From the NCBI RefSeq assembly GCF_039521745.1, contig NZ_BAAACT010000190.1: 64,000 nt of DNA, one strand, 5' to 3'. The stretch comes from Faecalicatena contorta. GTDB lineage: Bacteria > Bacillota > Clostridia > Lachnospirales > Lachnospiraceae. This document shows, piece after piece, positions 8,672-17,634 of this stretch; the stretch's first letter is position 1; every line of letters starts with the position of its first letter. The notes below the pieces were generated by a model. The model worked only from the letters and a program-made list of their open reading frames with translations, was not told the DNA's origin and ran no database searches. Position numbers and translations under genes: made by a program.

Positions 8672-9639
8672 TATACCACACTTTCTCCTTTCTTCCCTAT
8701 CGTTATATATTTTTCCAGTCTATTTACTTCTTCTTTCGTTATCATTGCCGGACCAAATTTATATGTATTTGCAAGACCACATGCACCGGCGTATTTCAGG
8801 CATTCTTCTAATGACGCATCCTGTGCATATTTTGCCAAATAACCTGCTAAAAAAGAGTCCCCCGAACCTACGGAATAGTTTCCGCCCTGTACTTTTTCGG
8901 CTTTTCCAAATAGGCATTCCCCGTTTTTACCACAGGCTATACTTCCATTTTCACCATCCGTGACAATCAGTTCTTCGATTCCCCTCTCGAATTTAAAGCG
9001 CTTTAATTCTTTGGTAAAAAGAAAAGCATCCAACTGAAACGCTTCTTGGAATTCCTCTCTATTCACTTTCATCAGACTTAATGGGTAGTCCCCTGCTGCT
9101 TTCAGCCAGTTTCCTGAAACATCCGCAACGAAACGATGCCCTTTATAAACCCCATATTCCAGGATCTCCCGAAAATCTTGTTCCGATATTCCCCTGCATG
9201 GCGCACCGCTTATGACAAAAGACTGCTTTTCCTCTGAGTCCATTATGCCCTTTAATAATATCTTAAGGCCCGAGACCTCTTCCCTGGATAGTACGGGACC
9301 CGGATCATTATAAGAGAGTGTCTTTTTGTCATACTCCAGCATGACACAGGTATTAATCCGGGATTCGCCGGCAATACGGTACTCCAGGCAGTTCAGATGC
9401 TCCTTCCTGCCCAGATCCCGGATTATTTCCCCTGTCTTTCCGCCTAAAATATTCATGCAAACATATTCTTTACATGCCAGATTCTTTAATGCCCTGGCAA
9501 CATTCAGCCCTTTTCCCGATATGATATGCAGCACCTCGTCTGCCCGGAACACATTCTGTACAGCAGGCCTGCTTCGCACAATATGCCACTGGTCATAGCC
9601 GGGATTCAGGCTTAAAATAAAGTACCTTCCGCCTTTCAT
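8671..9639 (-). CDS. PfkB-family sugar-phosphate kinase (1-phosphofructokinase/tagatose-6-phosphate kinase type)
   Basis: Ribokinase-fold enzymes of this subfamily phosphorylate a ketose phosphate to the bisphosphate. The 322-residue protein has the first signature ISGKGLNVARAL near residues 39-50. The C-terminal catalytic GSGDSFLAGYLA near residue 265 contains the base aspartate. It lies between LacI and the aldolase without gaps, which fits a step just before aldol cleavage. A LacI-type operator sequence is embedded in the coding region at 8992-9007. FruK, LacC and AgaZ-like activities are all possible. Confidence 0.88.
   Translation of the reverse strand: MKGGRYFILSLNPGYDQWHIVRSRPAVQNVFRADEVLHIISGKGLNVARALKNLACKEYVCMNILGGKTGEIIRDLGRKEHLNCLEYRIAGESRINTCVMLEYDKKTLSYNDPGPVLSREEVSGLKILLKGIMDSEEKQSFVISGAPCRGISEQDFREILEYGVYKGHRFVADVSGNWLKAAGDYPLSLMKVNREEFQEAFQLDAFLFTKELKRFKFERGIEELIVTDGENGSIACGKNGECLFGKAEKVQGGNYSVGSGDSFLAGYLAKYAQDASLEECLKYAGACGLANTYKFGPAMITKEEVNRLEKYITIGKKGESVV
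8992..9007. promoter_or_regulatory. LacI-type operator inside the PfkB kinase gene
   Basis: TTTAAAGCGCTTTAAT matches the operator at 17119-17134 at 15 of 16 positions and is almost fully palindromic. Being about 8 kb from the promoter, it could be a distal site or a chance match. Confidence 0.4.
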
Positions 9640-10665
9640 TTAATCCCCCTTTGTTGTTTTGCGTACCACTAAGGACGGACGTATCAGATGCTGGACCGGC
9701 TGTTTTGGCTGGAAGTCTTTATTCATCTTCTGCATCAGCAGATTTACGGTATTGGCTGCCATGCTGTCTAAATCCTGATGTACTGTCGTCAGTGGTTTGT
9801 CGGCAATCAGATGATAGAAGACATCATCATATCCCGCCAGAGAAATATCTTCCGGTATGCGATATCCGCATTCCTGGATCGCCTTTTTGATTCCATATGC
9901 CATATAATCATTCAGTGCCAGTATCCCATCCGGTGTCCGGCCACTCTGGAGAAGCTGCTTCGTTTTTGCATAACCGTATTCCACACTGATATCATCACAG
10001 CCCACAATCCAGTCCTGTTCCACGTCCAGCCCCATCTCCGCAAATGCCCTCCTGTAACCGCTGATACGTTCCTGGGCGACCGGCAGCTTTTTATCACTGG
10101 TGACAAAATACCATAGCTCGCGATGCCCATTTTCTAATAAGTAACGTGTCAGCTGGTAGCTGCCCTCCGCATAGTCTGTCAAAACACAATCTTTTTTAAA
10201 GCCTGTATAATAGGAAGTACAGAACACGATCGGAATCTTATTCTCCTTCACATCCGTAAAAACTCTGCTTTCATTTTTCCTGATATTTAGCGGAAGCACG
10301 ATAATTCCATCGTACTGTTTATCCACAAAATTCTCCATAATACGAGTTTCCATATCCGGATTATTATTGGACACACCAAGCACAAGTGAGTACCCATATT
10401 GATTGCAGTAATGCCCCAGCAGCTTCATGAGTTTCCCGTAATAGGGGTTCTCGGAATCCGGGCAGACTAACCCTATTGTCATAGATTTTCTGAGAGCTAA
10501 CCCTCTCGCCAGGGGATTCGGCTTATAGTTCATCTCCTCTATGCACTTCAGTACCCGCTCCCGTGTACGGCTGTTCACGACACTCTTATTATTCAATACC
10601 AGTGAAACAGTTGCCTCCGATACACCTGCTTTTTTTGCAATATCCTTTAGTGTTATGTTCCCCAT
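9640..10665 (-). CDS. LacI-family transcriptional regulator
   Basis: A 341-residue regulator. The helix-turn-helix is at residues 4-23 (TLKDIAKKAGVSEATVSLVL), followed by the hinge helix NPLARGLA and a periplasmic-binding-like sugar domain. LacI proteins repress sugar operons until an inducer sugar or sugar phosphate binds. It is encoded inside the sugar operon, between the isomerase-like protein and the PfkB kinase. It most likely controls the operon from the TTTAAAGCGCTTTAAA-type operators near 17119 and 17257. It touches the kinase gene with no gap, so it should also be subject to its own control. Confidence 0.93.
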   Translation of the reverse strand: MGNITLKDIAKKAGVSEATVSLVLNNKSVVNSRTRERVLKCIEEMNYKPNPLARGLALRKSMTIGLVCPDSENPYYGKLMKLLGHYCNQYGYSLVLGVSNNNPDMETRIMENFVDKQYDGIIVLPLNIRKNESRVFTDVKENKIPIVFCTSYYTGFKKDCVLTDYAEGSYQLTRYLLENGHRELWYFVTSDKKLPVAQERISGYRRAFAEMGLDVEQDWIVGCDDISVEYGYAKTKQLLQSGRTPDGILALNDYMAYGIKKAIQECGYRIPEDISLAGYDDVFYHLIADKPLTTVHQDLDSMAANTVNLLMQKMNKDFQPKQPVQHLIRPSLVVRKTTKGD

Positions 10666-10680
10666 TATCTCTTCCTTTTC

Positions 10681-11889
10681 CTACTTGTGCCCCATTTTCG
10701 GCAAATTTTCTATATTGATATCAGGTCCAAAATATTTATATAAGACAAGGTCATGTTTGCCTGTGTTTTTAATTATATAACCTTCCTTTGCCCTTTGGCA
10801 AGTAATTAAGAGCTCATCCATACAGGAATACAGGTCAAATTGCCCTGCCGCCACCTCCTGGCCGCCGACTGTCCCCTGCCCCTTCCAGACAAAGATATTG
10901 TGTACGCCTCCCTCACGGCTGAAAAATTCTTCACCCGGCTTTAGAATCAGCCTTTTCCCGCTGAATTTAGGAGTCCCATAATAGATCCAGTCTTCCGAGA
11001 TATCCCCCTGTCTGGTCTCCTCTACAGGTTTCGGATAAATATGCCTCTTCTCATAAAAATCAGGATCGCTGCTTGCCTCCCAGTCAATCAGATCTAAGGC
11101 CGCTTCCTCCCCTCTATTCTCAACCTCTTCCTGTGCCACGTCCTTATACAGCATGCTTTTGGGGATGCTGCAGCCCTCCACAACGGGCTGAAATACGGTA
11201 CAGACATCGGAAGACTCCTGAATCTCCATTGTCAATGCGCTCCCCGGCGCATGAAGGATTCCCGAATCCAGGAAAAATCCTTCTCCCGGTACATTTAAAA
11301 AGGCCCGGGAATGTTTCAAGACCTCTTCCTCTCCAGCTTTCCATTCTTTCAGGATCGGAAGGAATATCTCTTTCTGGAGGTTTTGCTCCACAATATACTG
11401 ATGTACTCCGAAAAAACTCTCCGGATGGTTTCCAAGCGGCGCATCCAGAAAATGATATGCTTCATCCTTGGAATTTTTCCCTATCTTTTTCATGTCCTCT
11501 GCCCTAGGATGGATATGGAAAAACAGCCTGGTGCCAAAATCATATATTTTGATCAGCCGCCCCAGGCAGCCGTGCTTTTCTGCATATTCCGCCCCCAGAA
11601 TCTCTGTCCTGCATAATTGCAGTGCATCACGCACCGTAATATTTTCACCCGGGATCTCCAGATAAGAATAGCCCTCATCCGGTATATCAATTCTGTTATC
11701 CGCATGCGTTTCCGAGCAGAACCATCTTTCCATTATGCTGCCGCGTTCACCTGCATCATAGTCTTCCTCCTTCAGCCCCAGCCTTTTTCCCGGCTTCAAA
11801 AAATCATGTGCCACCCAGGCCGGACGCAGCCTTAATATCCCCTGCATATTTTGAATATAATCTGATATAACCGCCTTTGTATCTTTCAT
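10681..11889 (-). CDS. Mannose-6-phosphate isomerase-like cupin protein
   Basis: A 402-residue protein resembling type I phosphomannose isomerases, with two cupin-like halves. Potential metal ligands are in HIHPRAED near residue 134 and DSGILHAPGSALTMEIQE near 212, and a second beta-barrel lies around residues 305-390. In this operon it could turn an aldose phosphate into the ketose phosphate used by the PfkB kinase. Known ManA enzymes use zinc. Substrate and activity are inferred. It is 33 bases downstream of the permease gene. Confidence 0.75.
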   Translation of the reverse strand: MKDTKAVISDYIQNMQGILRLRPAWVAHDFLKPGKRLGLKEEDYDAGERGSIMERWFCSETHADNRIDIPDEGYSYLEIPGENITVRDALQLCRTEILGAEYAEKHGCLGRLIKIYDFGTRLFFHIHPRAEDMKKIGKNSKDEAYHFLDAPLGNHPESFFGVHQYIVEQNLQKEIFLPILKEWKAGEEEVLKHSRAFLNVPGEGFFLDSGILHAPGSALTMEIQESSDVCTVFQPVVEGCSIPKSMLYKDVAQEEVENRGEEAALDLIDWEASSDPDFYEKRHIYPKPVEETRQGDISEDWIYYGTPKFSGKRLILKPGEEFFSREGGVHNIFVWKGQGTVGGQEVAAGQFDLYSCMDELLITCQRAKEGYIIKNTGKHDLVLYKYFGPDINIENLPKMGHK

Positions 11890-11922
11890 CTTTCTCGTCT
11901 CCTATGCTGTTATTTTGTATTC

Positions 11923-12774
11923 TTATCCCTTAATTCCTGTAGATGTGATCGCCTCTACGAACTTCTTCTGCATTCCGATAAAAATGGCAAGCGCAGGGAT
12001 GGAGGTCAGAATGGAGATTGCCATCAGAAGACCATACTGCCTCGAGGCCGATGACTCGCTGTAACTTGTCATAATCGTTGCCAGGCCGACCGGAAGTGTC
12101 ATGGATTTATCCGTAAATGTCACCAGCAGCGGCCAGAAAAAGTTATTCCACGATGATACAAAAGTCAAAATGACCATAACCGATATGGCCGGCCCAGACA
12201 ACGGAAGACATATCTTCGTCAGTATGGTAAAATGGCCTCCTCCGTCTAACTGGCATACCTCGCTGTATTCTTTGGGGATGCCGCGGAAAAACTGATAAAG
12301 TAAAAATACACCGATGGCATCGCATATCTGTGGAATCACTACTGCCGAGTAGGTATCCAGAAGCCCCAATTTAGCTACGATTTTATAAGACATAATGGAA
12401 GATAATTCTTTGGGAATCATAATCGTCGCAACCATCAGCATGACAAGAACACCAGAATACTTAAACTCTATTCTTGCCAATGCATATGCCGGCAGTATAT
12501 AGAAAACGCAGGATAATACAATAACCAATGCAACGACAATCACACTGTTTTTCATCCACACGCCCAATGGATAGGCCTGCACGGCCTCTGCGTAATTTTC
12601 AAGAGTCGGCTGAATCGGAAGCCAATTGTATAGACCATTGAAGATCTCTGCCGTCGATTTGAATGATGTTGATACAATCCAAATCAGAGGAAAAATAAAT
12701 AATAAAACAACCAGAATCAGTATGATATACAATATGCCTTTTGTAATCAGGCTGTTTTTCTTTTTACTTTTCAT
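11923..12774 (-). CDS. Sugar ABC transporter permease (MalG/LacG type)
   Basis: An inner-membrane permease with six membrane segments. It carries the cytoplasmic EAA loop, seen as EYSEVCQLDGGGHFTILTKI, which docks on the shared ATPase. The frame is open to 12825, but the ATG at 12774 follows a GGAGGGGG site at ideal spacing and yields 283 residues starting MKSKKKNS, as usual in the family. It overlaps the previous permease by 11 bases. No ATPase gene is in the operon; a multipurpose MsmX-like ATPase elsewhere would be expected. Confidence 0.93.
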   Translation of the reverse strand: MKSKKKNSLITKGILYIILILVVLLFIFPLIWIVSTSFKSTAEIFNGLYNWLPIQPTLENYAEAVQAYPLGVWMKNSVIVVALVIVLSCVFYILPAYALARIEFKYSGVLVMLMVATIMIPKELSSIMSYKIVAKLGLLDTYSAVVIPQICDAIGVFLLYQFFRGIPKEYSEVCQLDGGGHFTILTKICLPLSGPAISVMVILTFVSSWNNFFWPLLVTFTDKSMTLPVGLATIMTSYSESSASRQYGLLMAISILTSIPALAIFIGMQKKFVEAITSTGIKG

Positions 12775-13693
12775 GTTTCCCCCTCCTTCTCTGGCTCCGC
12801 TTGATCCTCCATTCATCGCGGTCAAGAAATACCCCGTAAATCACAACTGACATCAGCAGAATGATGATAAATAAAACCACTCCTATTGTTGCTGCATAGC
12901 CCAGTTTAAACTCCCTGAATGCTTTGATATACAGATACTGCACAAAGGTAAGGGTGCTATAGTTAGGGCCTCCCGATGTCATAACATAGACCTGTCCGAA
13001 TACCTGCATGGAATAAATGACCGTTGTCAGCACTACGAAAAATGTTGTGTTTTTTACATATGGGATTATAATACGCACCAATCTTTGGAACCGGTTGGCT
13101 CCGTCTATGGAAGCCGCTTCGATCAGATCCCGCGGGACATCCTGCAGAGCCGCAAGATAAATCACCGTATTATAGCCGATTGTCCACCATATAGAAGCCA
13201 CTGCGATACCGAGCATCGCTGTGGAGGTCTTTGTCAGCCAGAAGACCGGCTCAATACCCAAAAACGACAGATAGTGGTTTAGAATTCCATTGTTTCCGTC
13301 CAATATGTATCTGAATGTAATACCGACCAGGGTTGTCATTAAGATATAGGGGACAAATATGACGGCCCTTGAGAAGGTTGTCCCTTTCAGCTTCTGGTTT
13401 AAAAGCAATGCCAGGAGAAAACCAAATATGATATTCACTGGGCCTACATATAATAAGTATGTAAATGTATTTTTCAGAACCTTATAAAACAAAGGGTCCT
13501 GAAAAAGCATCTTATAATTTTTTAGACCTATGAAAGTTCCTGCCGTCTGCACCTCTATTTCTCTAAAACTGTAGTAAAAATTGGCAAATATCGGGAGAAT
13601 TTTAAATATAAACAGCAGCACAAAATATGGTGCGAGAAATAGGAGCAGTATCCCGGCCTTTTTCATTTTTTTCTTTTTACTTACCACGCTCAT
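12764..13693 (-). CDS. Sugar ABC transporter permease (MalF/LacF type)
   Basis: The partner permease of 309 residues. It has a lysine-rich N-terminus, six membrane segments and the EAA loop EAASIDGANRFQRLVRIIIP near residue 195. It forms a heterodimer with the following permease and takes substrate from the lipoprotein encoded upstream. The 128-base gap before it contains a strong hairpin (13710-13746) that probably lowers permease expression relative to the binding protein. Confidence 0.94.
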   Translation of the reverse strand: MSVVSKKKKMKKAGILLLFLAPYFVLLFIFKILPIFANFYYSFREIEVQTAGTFIGLKNYKMLFQDPLFYKVLKNTFTYLLYVGPVNIIFGFLLALLLNQKLKGTTFSRAVIFVPYILMTTLVGITFRYILDGNNGILNHYLSFLGIEPVFWLTKTSTAMLGIAVASIWWTIGYNTVIYLAALQDVPRDLIEAASIDGANRFQRLVRIIIPYVKNTTFFVVLTTVIYSMQVFGQVYVMTSGGPNYSTLTFVQYLYIKAFREFKLGYAATIGVVLFIIILLMSVVIYGVFLDRDEWRIKRSQRRRGKHEK

Positions 13694-13709
13694 CCCTCCG
13701 TTATTATCC

Positions 13710-13746
13710 GGCGGCAGTGTATGGTGATATTTGCAGCACTGCCGCC
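13710..13746 (-). terminator. Intra-operon stem-loop after the binding-protein gene
   Basis: A perfect 10-bp stem, GGCGGCAGTG with CACTGCCGCC, around a 17-base loop and with no T-run. Such hairpins between binding-protein and permease genes protect the upstream mRNA or partly attenuate downstream expression. Confidence 0.7.
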
Positions 13747-13821
13747 TAATACGGCATTTCTCAGACAGCAGGCGCCCTATTCATTGAGACCTGCCCGTTA
13801 CCGTACGATGTTCTCCCGCCT

Positions 13822-15102
13822 TTAATTCCCCAGTATTTTGTCAACACTCTCTGCAGCTTCATCCAGGGCCGAAACGGAATCCTTTTCCTTGCTGATCACA
13901 CTGTATACTGCATTTGCAACCGGTGACAGCTCGTTATCCGCACCAAATTCACTGGTTCCCGGACACAACGGCTCATATTTCACATATTCTGCCTGATCAA
14001 TAAATGCCTGTGCATATTGGTACATCTCGAGTGCCTTATACTCCTCCGATTCACGTACCTTCTGGTTTGCAGGAATCTGTCCGCTCTGTGCAGCCCAGTT
14101 AAATGAATTTTCTACGATCCAACCGATAAACTCCTGTGTTGCCTCGGTCTCTTCCTCACTTCTTTTATCATATCTGGGAACCGTAATCGTGTGAGAACTT
14201 CCCCATACAGAATTTTCTCCCAAAACCTGTGGGAATGGTACAGTGGTAAAATTAAGATCAGATGCCATAGCGGAAGGTGTAAACCACGGTCCTTCAATCA
14301 CCATTGCCGTAGTTCCGCCCAGCCAGTCCGCATCGATATCTGCTTCAGCTTCGGGAGCATAACCTTTTGCTACCCAGTCTGCCAGAAAATCCAGCGCTTT
14401 GGCACCAGCTTCACTGTTAAATTCTGCTTTTGTCATATCTTCATTCAGGAAACTGCCCCCAGCCTGTCCCAGAAGTCCGTACCAATATCTGTAGGTATGC
14501 GCGTAATTACTGCCAAGTCCGACCGCATACTGGTCATCCGTTTTTAATTTCTCACAGAGTGCGTTGAATTCATCCACGGATGTTACTTTCGCATCTTCTG
14601 CAGTAAGGCCAGCCGCCTCAAAAGAATCCAGATTAATAAACATTGACATGCAATGGAAGTCCAGCGGAATCCCATACTGCTTCCCATCCACCTGGTTTCC
14701 CTTCCATATGACATCCGAATAATCCTCTTGATTCACATCCATCATTCCAATCAAATCATCCAGGGGTACGATCATCTCCTTGCCCGCATATGTAGACAGA
14801 TCTGTGGGATGCATCAGCATGACATCCGGTCCGCTTTCGGTATTGCTGGCGGCAGATAATTTTGTAAAAATCTCTCCCCAGGTAACTGAATAAAAGTCAA
14901 CTTCAATCTTATCTTGTTCACTGTTAAACTGCTTCACCATATCAGCCATTGCCTGCTGGTCATCCCCTGTTAAGCCTGCCCAAAAGGTCAATTTTACTTT
15001 TTCTCCATCAGAAGACTTTGTATCCTCCGAAGATTTTCCACATCCGGCTGCCAGTGCTCCAATCATCATGATGGTTAATAAAATGGAAACTAATTTTTTC
15101 AT
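13822..15102 (-). CDS. Sugar ABC transporter substrate-binding lipoprotein
   Basis: A 426-residue extracellular solute-binding protein of the family 1 sugar type. A lipoprotein signal ends in the lipobox LAAGC with the lipidated cysteine at residue 21, followed by a serine/aspartate-rich linker. The mature domain has the usual FWAGLTGDDQ start and a segment with AMVIEGPWF near residue 255. It captures the imported sugar and passes it to the two permeases. The sugar cannot be read from sequence. It is 19 bases after the P-loop kinase gene. Confidence 0.94.
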   Translation of the reverse strand: MKKLVSILLTIMMIGALAAGCGKSSEDTKSSDGEKVKLTFWAGLTGDDQQAMADMVKQFNSEQDKIEVDFYSVTWGEIFTKLSAASNTESGPDVMLMHPTDLSTYAGKEMIVPLDDLIGMMDVNQEDYSDVIWKGNQVDGKQYGIPLDFHCMSMFINLDSFEAAGLTAEDAKVTSVDEFNALCEKLKTDDQYAVGLGSNYAHTYRYWYGLLGQAGGSFLNEDMTKAEFNSEAGAKALDFLADWVAKGYAPEAEADIDADWLGGTTAMVIEGPWFTPSAMASDLNFTTVPFPQVLGENSVWGSSHTITVPRYDKRSEEETEATQEFIGWIVENSFNWAAQSGQIPANQKVRESEEYKALEMYQYAQAFIDQAEYVKYEPLCPGTSEFGADNELSPVANAVYSVISKEKDSVSALDEAAESVDKILGN

Positions 15103-15121
15103 ACTTTTCCTCCTTTTTTAC

Positions 15122-15691
15122 TTAAACTTCCTCATCATACAGAAATGTCCGGACACTTTTGTCCGTTCTGTATTCCTCTCCGGTATGGCATATAATCTGA
15201 TACTCCGGCTGCCACAAAATTGTGTGCTCCTGCTGTTTGTAGTAATCGTCCCACTGCCTGACCTTCTGCTCATCGCGCTTTGCCTGGCGGTTGACAATCC
15301 TTGTGTAGAGCACTTTTTCCGGCACCTGCAGAACAAGGGACAATACCTTGAACTCTATGTCATACTTACTTTTCATTCCGTCAAAAAAGCTCGGCTGCCT
15401 CATTTCCTTCGATAACGGTGCGGACGCCGCTATGCTTATGCCCGCCCTTAAATTTTCCGCTATCACATTCCAAAAGGTTTCATAACAGCATTCGCGCCAG
15501 ATAGAACAAAATTCATCATATGCCCTTCCCTGATAAAATCTGTCATAAACCTCTGTCATAAATGGCTGGATCACTCCATCGTAATCAACGTATGGAATCT
15601 TATATTTGTCAGACAGCCATCTGCCGCATGTTGTCTTTCCGCTCCCTGGCAGACCAGATATCAAAATTAAACGTCCGCTATCCTGCTTCAT
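15122..15691 (-). CDS. Small P-loop kinase-like ATPase
   Basis: A 189-residue soluble protein. Its Walker A motif ISGLPGSGKTT at residues 11-21 and overall size resemble gluconate or shikimate-type kinases and AAA_33 proteins. A plausible Walker B or lid aspartate lies in VDYDG near residue 36. It overlaps the FGGY kinase gene by 14 bases and precedes the binding protein, so it belongs to the sugar pathway. A small-molecule kinase role is likely but the acceptor is unknown. Confidence 0.75.
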   Translation of the reverse strand: MKQDSGRLILISGLPGSGKTTCGRWLSDKYKIPYVDYDGVIQPFMTEVYDRFYQGRAYDEFCSIWRECCYETFWNVIAENLRAGISIAASAPLSKEMRQPSFFDGMKSKYDIEFKVLSLVLQVPEKVLYTRIVNRQAKRDEQKVRQWDDYYKQQEHTILWQPEYQIICHTGEEYRTDKSVRTFLYDEEV

Positions 15692-17096
15692 ATCTTTTTC
15701 TCATCTCCGCTAAGTATTCTGCGTACTGCAATTGGGGCGCAACCTTCGATTCCGCAAGAAGCGTTTTTTTCATGTTCCTTAACAAGTTTTCCCTTCCGCT
15801 GGCGCATAATCCGGAGATCGCTGCACCCAGCCCACTGATTTCTGATGTTTTTAAAATTGTAATTTCTCTGCCCAGTGCTGCAGCTTTGAACTGCATAAAT
15901 AACTGGTTATCCGTAATGCCGCCGCCTGTGAAGTATGGCATCTCCTTTTGGGAACCGTTACAGTACCGGCTTAAATCCGCATACATTCTCTCCGTCCCGA
16001 TCGCCATATAGACATAACCGCTTAAAAGCAGCTCCGAAAGGGAAGTATTTTCCTTTACATCCAGCAAGTTGATGTGGCGCGCATGCTCTGCATATCTGCC
16101 ATAATCTTTCGGACATGCTATCCTGCAGAGCCTGTCCACATCCGGCAGGTTAAAAAGCCTTTGATCGTCATCGTCATAAAATGCCTGGTCAGCACTTTTT
16201 CCGGCTAATCCTGCCAGACATTTCAGCACTCTCCCATAATAGTCCAGGGATCTGTTCACCACATATTCCTCCGGTTCAAATCCTGTGACCAGACAGCCGC
16301 CCTTTGGATTGAATGTAGCTGTGCCCCGCAGTTTTTTTTCGCCGTCTGCTTTTACCATCGCCAGTACAGAAGAAGAGCCCATTGAATCGTAAAACAAATC
16401 TGAACTTCCATATAGCTTTCTCACTGCGTACAGTCCGACATAATGGTCATGACCGCCCAATCCATACACGATCCCGTCTTTACTCCCACAGTACCCGCCT
16501 AAGCTTCCCACAGGTTTTGGAAGCTTAATATGCAGCCTCTCTGCAGTCTCTGAATCCCATGTCTTTTTATGGATATCATAAAGATAGCTGCGCCCTGCCT
16601 GGGATGTATCCCATCTTGCAGTACCCGTTCTGCTATAAGTCAAATAACTGCTGATCGGAAGCCACATATCCGGTATCCCGGACAGCACGTTCTCCATCAT
16701 CCATATCATCTTATACACGGCATATGTTGATGATTTATGTACCCCTGTATTAGCAAACCCCGATTTCTTACAAAGGATCTCTTCTTTCCATTTTGGAATG
16801 TCACCTGTCTGTTCATGCCAGACCAGCGGCATACTTAAGACTTTTCCTGATTTCATAGGGATCACCGATTCTCCCACACTCGAAAATCCAACACTCTTTA
16901 ATTCCGAGATTTTACCGGCTTCTTTAATCCAATGTTCAACACAGGCATCTATTTTCTCAATATCAAAATAAGAACGGCCATCCTTTAAAACCTGAGGGGT
17001 CTCCTGTTTCCATATTGAAAGGATGTCTCCATTTTCCCCTAAAAGAATTGCTTTACTATTCGTTGTTCCGACATCAATTCCCAAAAATCCATCCAT
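15678..17096 (-). CDS. FGGY-family carbohydrate kinase
   Basis: The 472-residue sugar kinase begins MDGFLGIDVGTTNSKA, where the DVGTTNSK loop binds ATP phosphate. The C-terminal half has the FGGY nucleotide motif as TGGGITDNQLFMQFKAAALG near residue 405. FGGY enzymes phosphorylate pentoses, hexoses or polyols after uptake. It is the first gene of the operon, with an AAAGGAGG site and a promoter about 50 bases upstream. Together with the isomerase-like protein, PfkB kinase and aldolase it suggests sugar, sugar phosphate, ketose bisphosphate, then triose phosphates. Confidence 0.9.
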   Translation of the reverse strand: MDGFLGIDVGTTNSKAILLGENGDILSIWKQETPQVLKDGRSYFDIEKIDACVEHWIKEAGKISELKSVGFSSVGESVIPMKSGKVLSMPLVWHEQTGDIPKWKEEILCKKSGFANTGVHKSSTYAVYKMIWMMENVLSGIPDMWLPISSYLTYSRTGTARWDTSQAGRSYLYDIHKKTWDSETAERLHIKLPKPVGSLGGYCGSKDGIVYGLGGHDHYVGLYAVRKLYGSSDLFYDSMGSSSVLAMVKADGEKKLRGTATFNPKGGCLVTGFEPEEYVVNRSLDYYGRVLKCLAGLAGKSADQAFYDDDDQRLFNLPDVDRLCRIACPKDYGRYAEHARHINLLDVKENTSLSELLLSGYVYMAIGTERMYADLSRYCNGSQKEMPYFTGGGITDNQLFMQFKAAALGREITILKTSEISGLGAAISGLCASGRENLLRNMKKTLLAESKVAPQLQYAEYLAEMRKRYEAG

Positions 17097-17118
17097 ATTT
17101 CTATCACCTCCTTTCGTT

Positions 17119-17134
17119 TTTAAAGCGCTTTAAA
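17119..17134. promoter_or_regulatory. LacI-type operator O1 of the sugar operon
   Basis: TTTAAAGCGCTTTAAA is a perfect 16-base palindrome with the central CG typical of LacI/CcpA sites. It lies just downstream of the -10 box at 17144-17149, so a bound repressor would block transcription start. Confidence 0.8.
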
Positions 17135-17143
17135 TTTAATTTG

Positions 17144-17172
17144 AATATACTATACTTAAATATATTTGTCAA
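17144..17172 (-). promoter_or_regulatory. Sigma-A promoter of the sugar operon
   Basis: On the minus strand, TTGACA (17167-17172) and TATATT (17144-17149) are separated by exactly 17 bases and point to the FGGY kinase gene. Confidence 0.8.
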
Positions 17173-17634
17173 TTATTTTCAGAGCTTACATCCACTTTTG
17201 TCGATTTCTAACAATTATCGCCTATAATTTTCTGATATTATTACCAATATTCAATTTTTAAATCGGTTTAAATCAATAATTTATTTGTATTTCCAAGAAT
17301 CCCATCGTTGTTAATATCTAATTGCTGAAGCCAGAAATGAATGTAGGGGTTTTGACTCATGATTTTGTATTTCTCACACCTGTATATTCTTTTTCCTTAT
17401 TTTATTGTTTCTTTTTGTTTTTCAATGAAAATCATTTCCTGCCGCATTTCTTTCTATATGGCAAATAAAGTTTACAGGATTACGGAATGGCTTTTCCTGT
17501 TTCCTGTCAGCTACCATAGATATACCCATAAGAGCGGAAAATAAAGGGCAGCTTCTGATTCTATCTGCGAGTTCTTTCACCCATCTTAAGTTTTCTCATA
17601 AACTAACTATATACTTGTCGAATGGAGTGTCTGC
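17173..17634. other. AT-rich divergent intergenic region
   Basis: About 460 bases between the sugar operon promoter and the plus-strand ABC genes. It contains operator O2 at 17257-17272 and otherwise AT-rich sequence with low-complexity frames that lack ribosome sites. No binding-protein gene or remnant was recognised. A plus-strand promoter for the ABC genes presumably lies near 17585-17620, but no convincing box pair was found. Confidence 0.5.
17257..17272. promoter_or_regulatory. LacI-type operator O2 upstream of the sugar promoter
   Basis: TTTAAATCGGTTTAAA is a near-palindrome related to O1, 138 bases away (about 13 turns), which would allow DNA looping between the two sites. Confidence 0.6.

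Noticed and set aside
17359..17544. Small hydrophobic protein upstream of the ABC ATPase
   Set aside because: It has no ribosome site, low-complexity phenylalanine and isoleucine content, and lies in an AT-rich promoter region.
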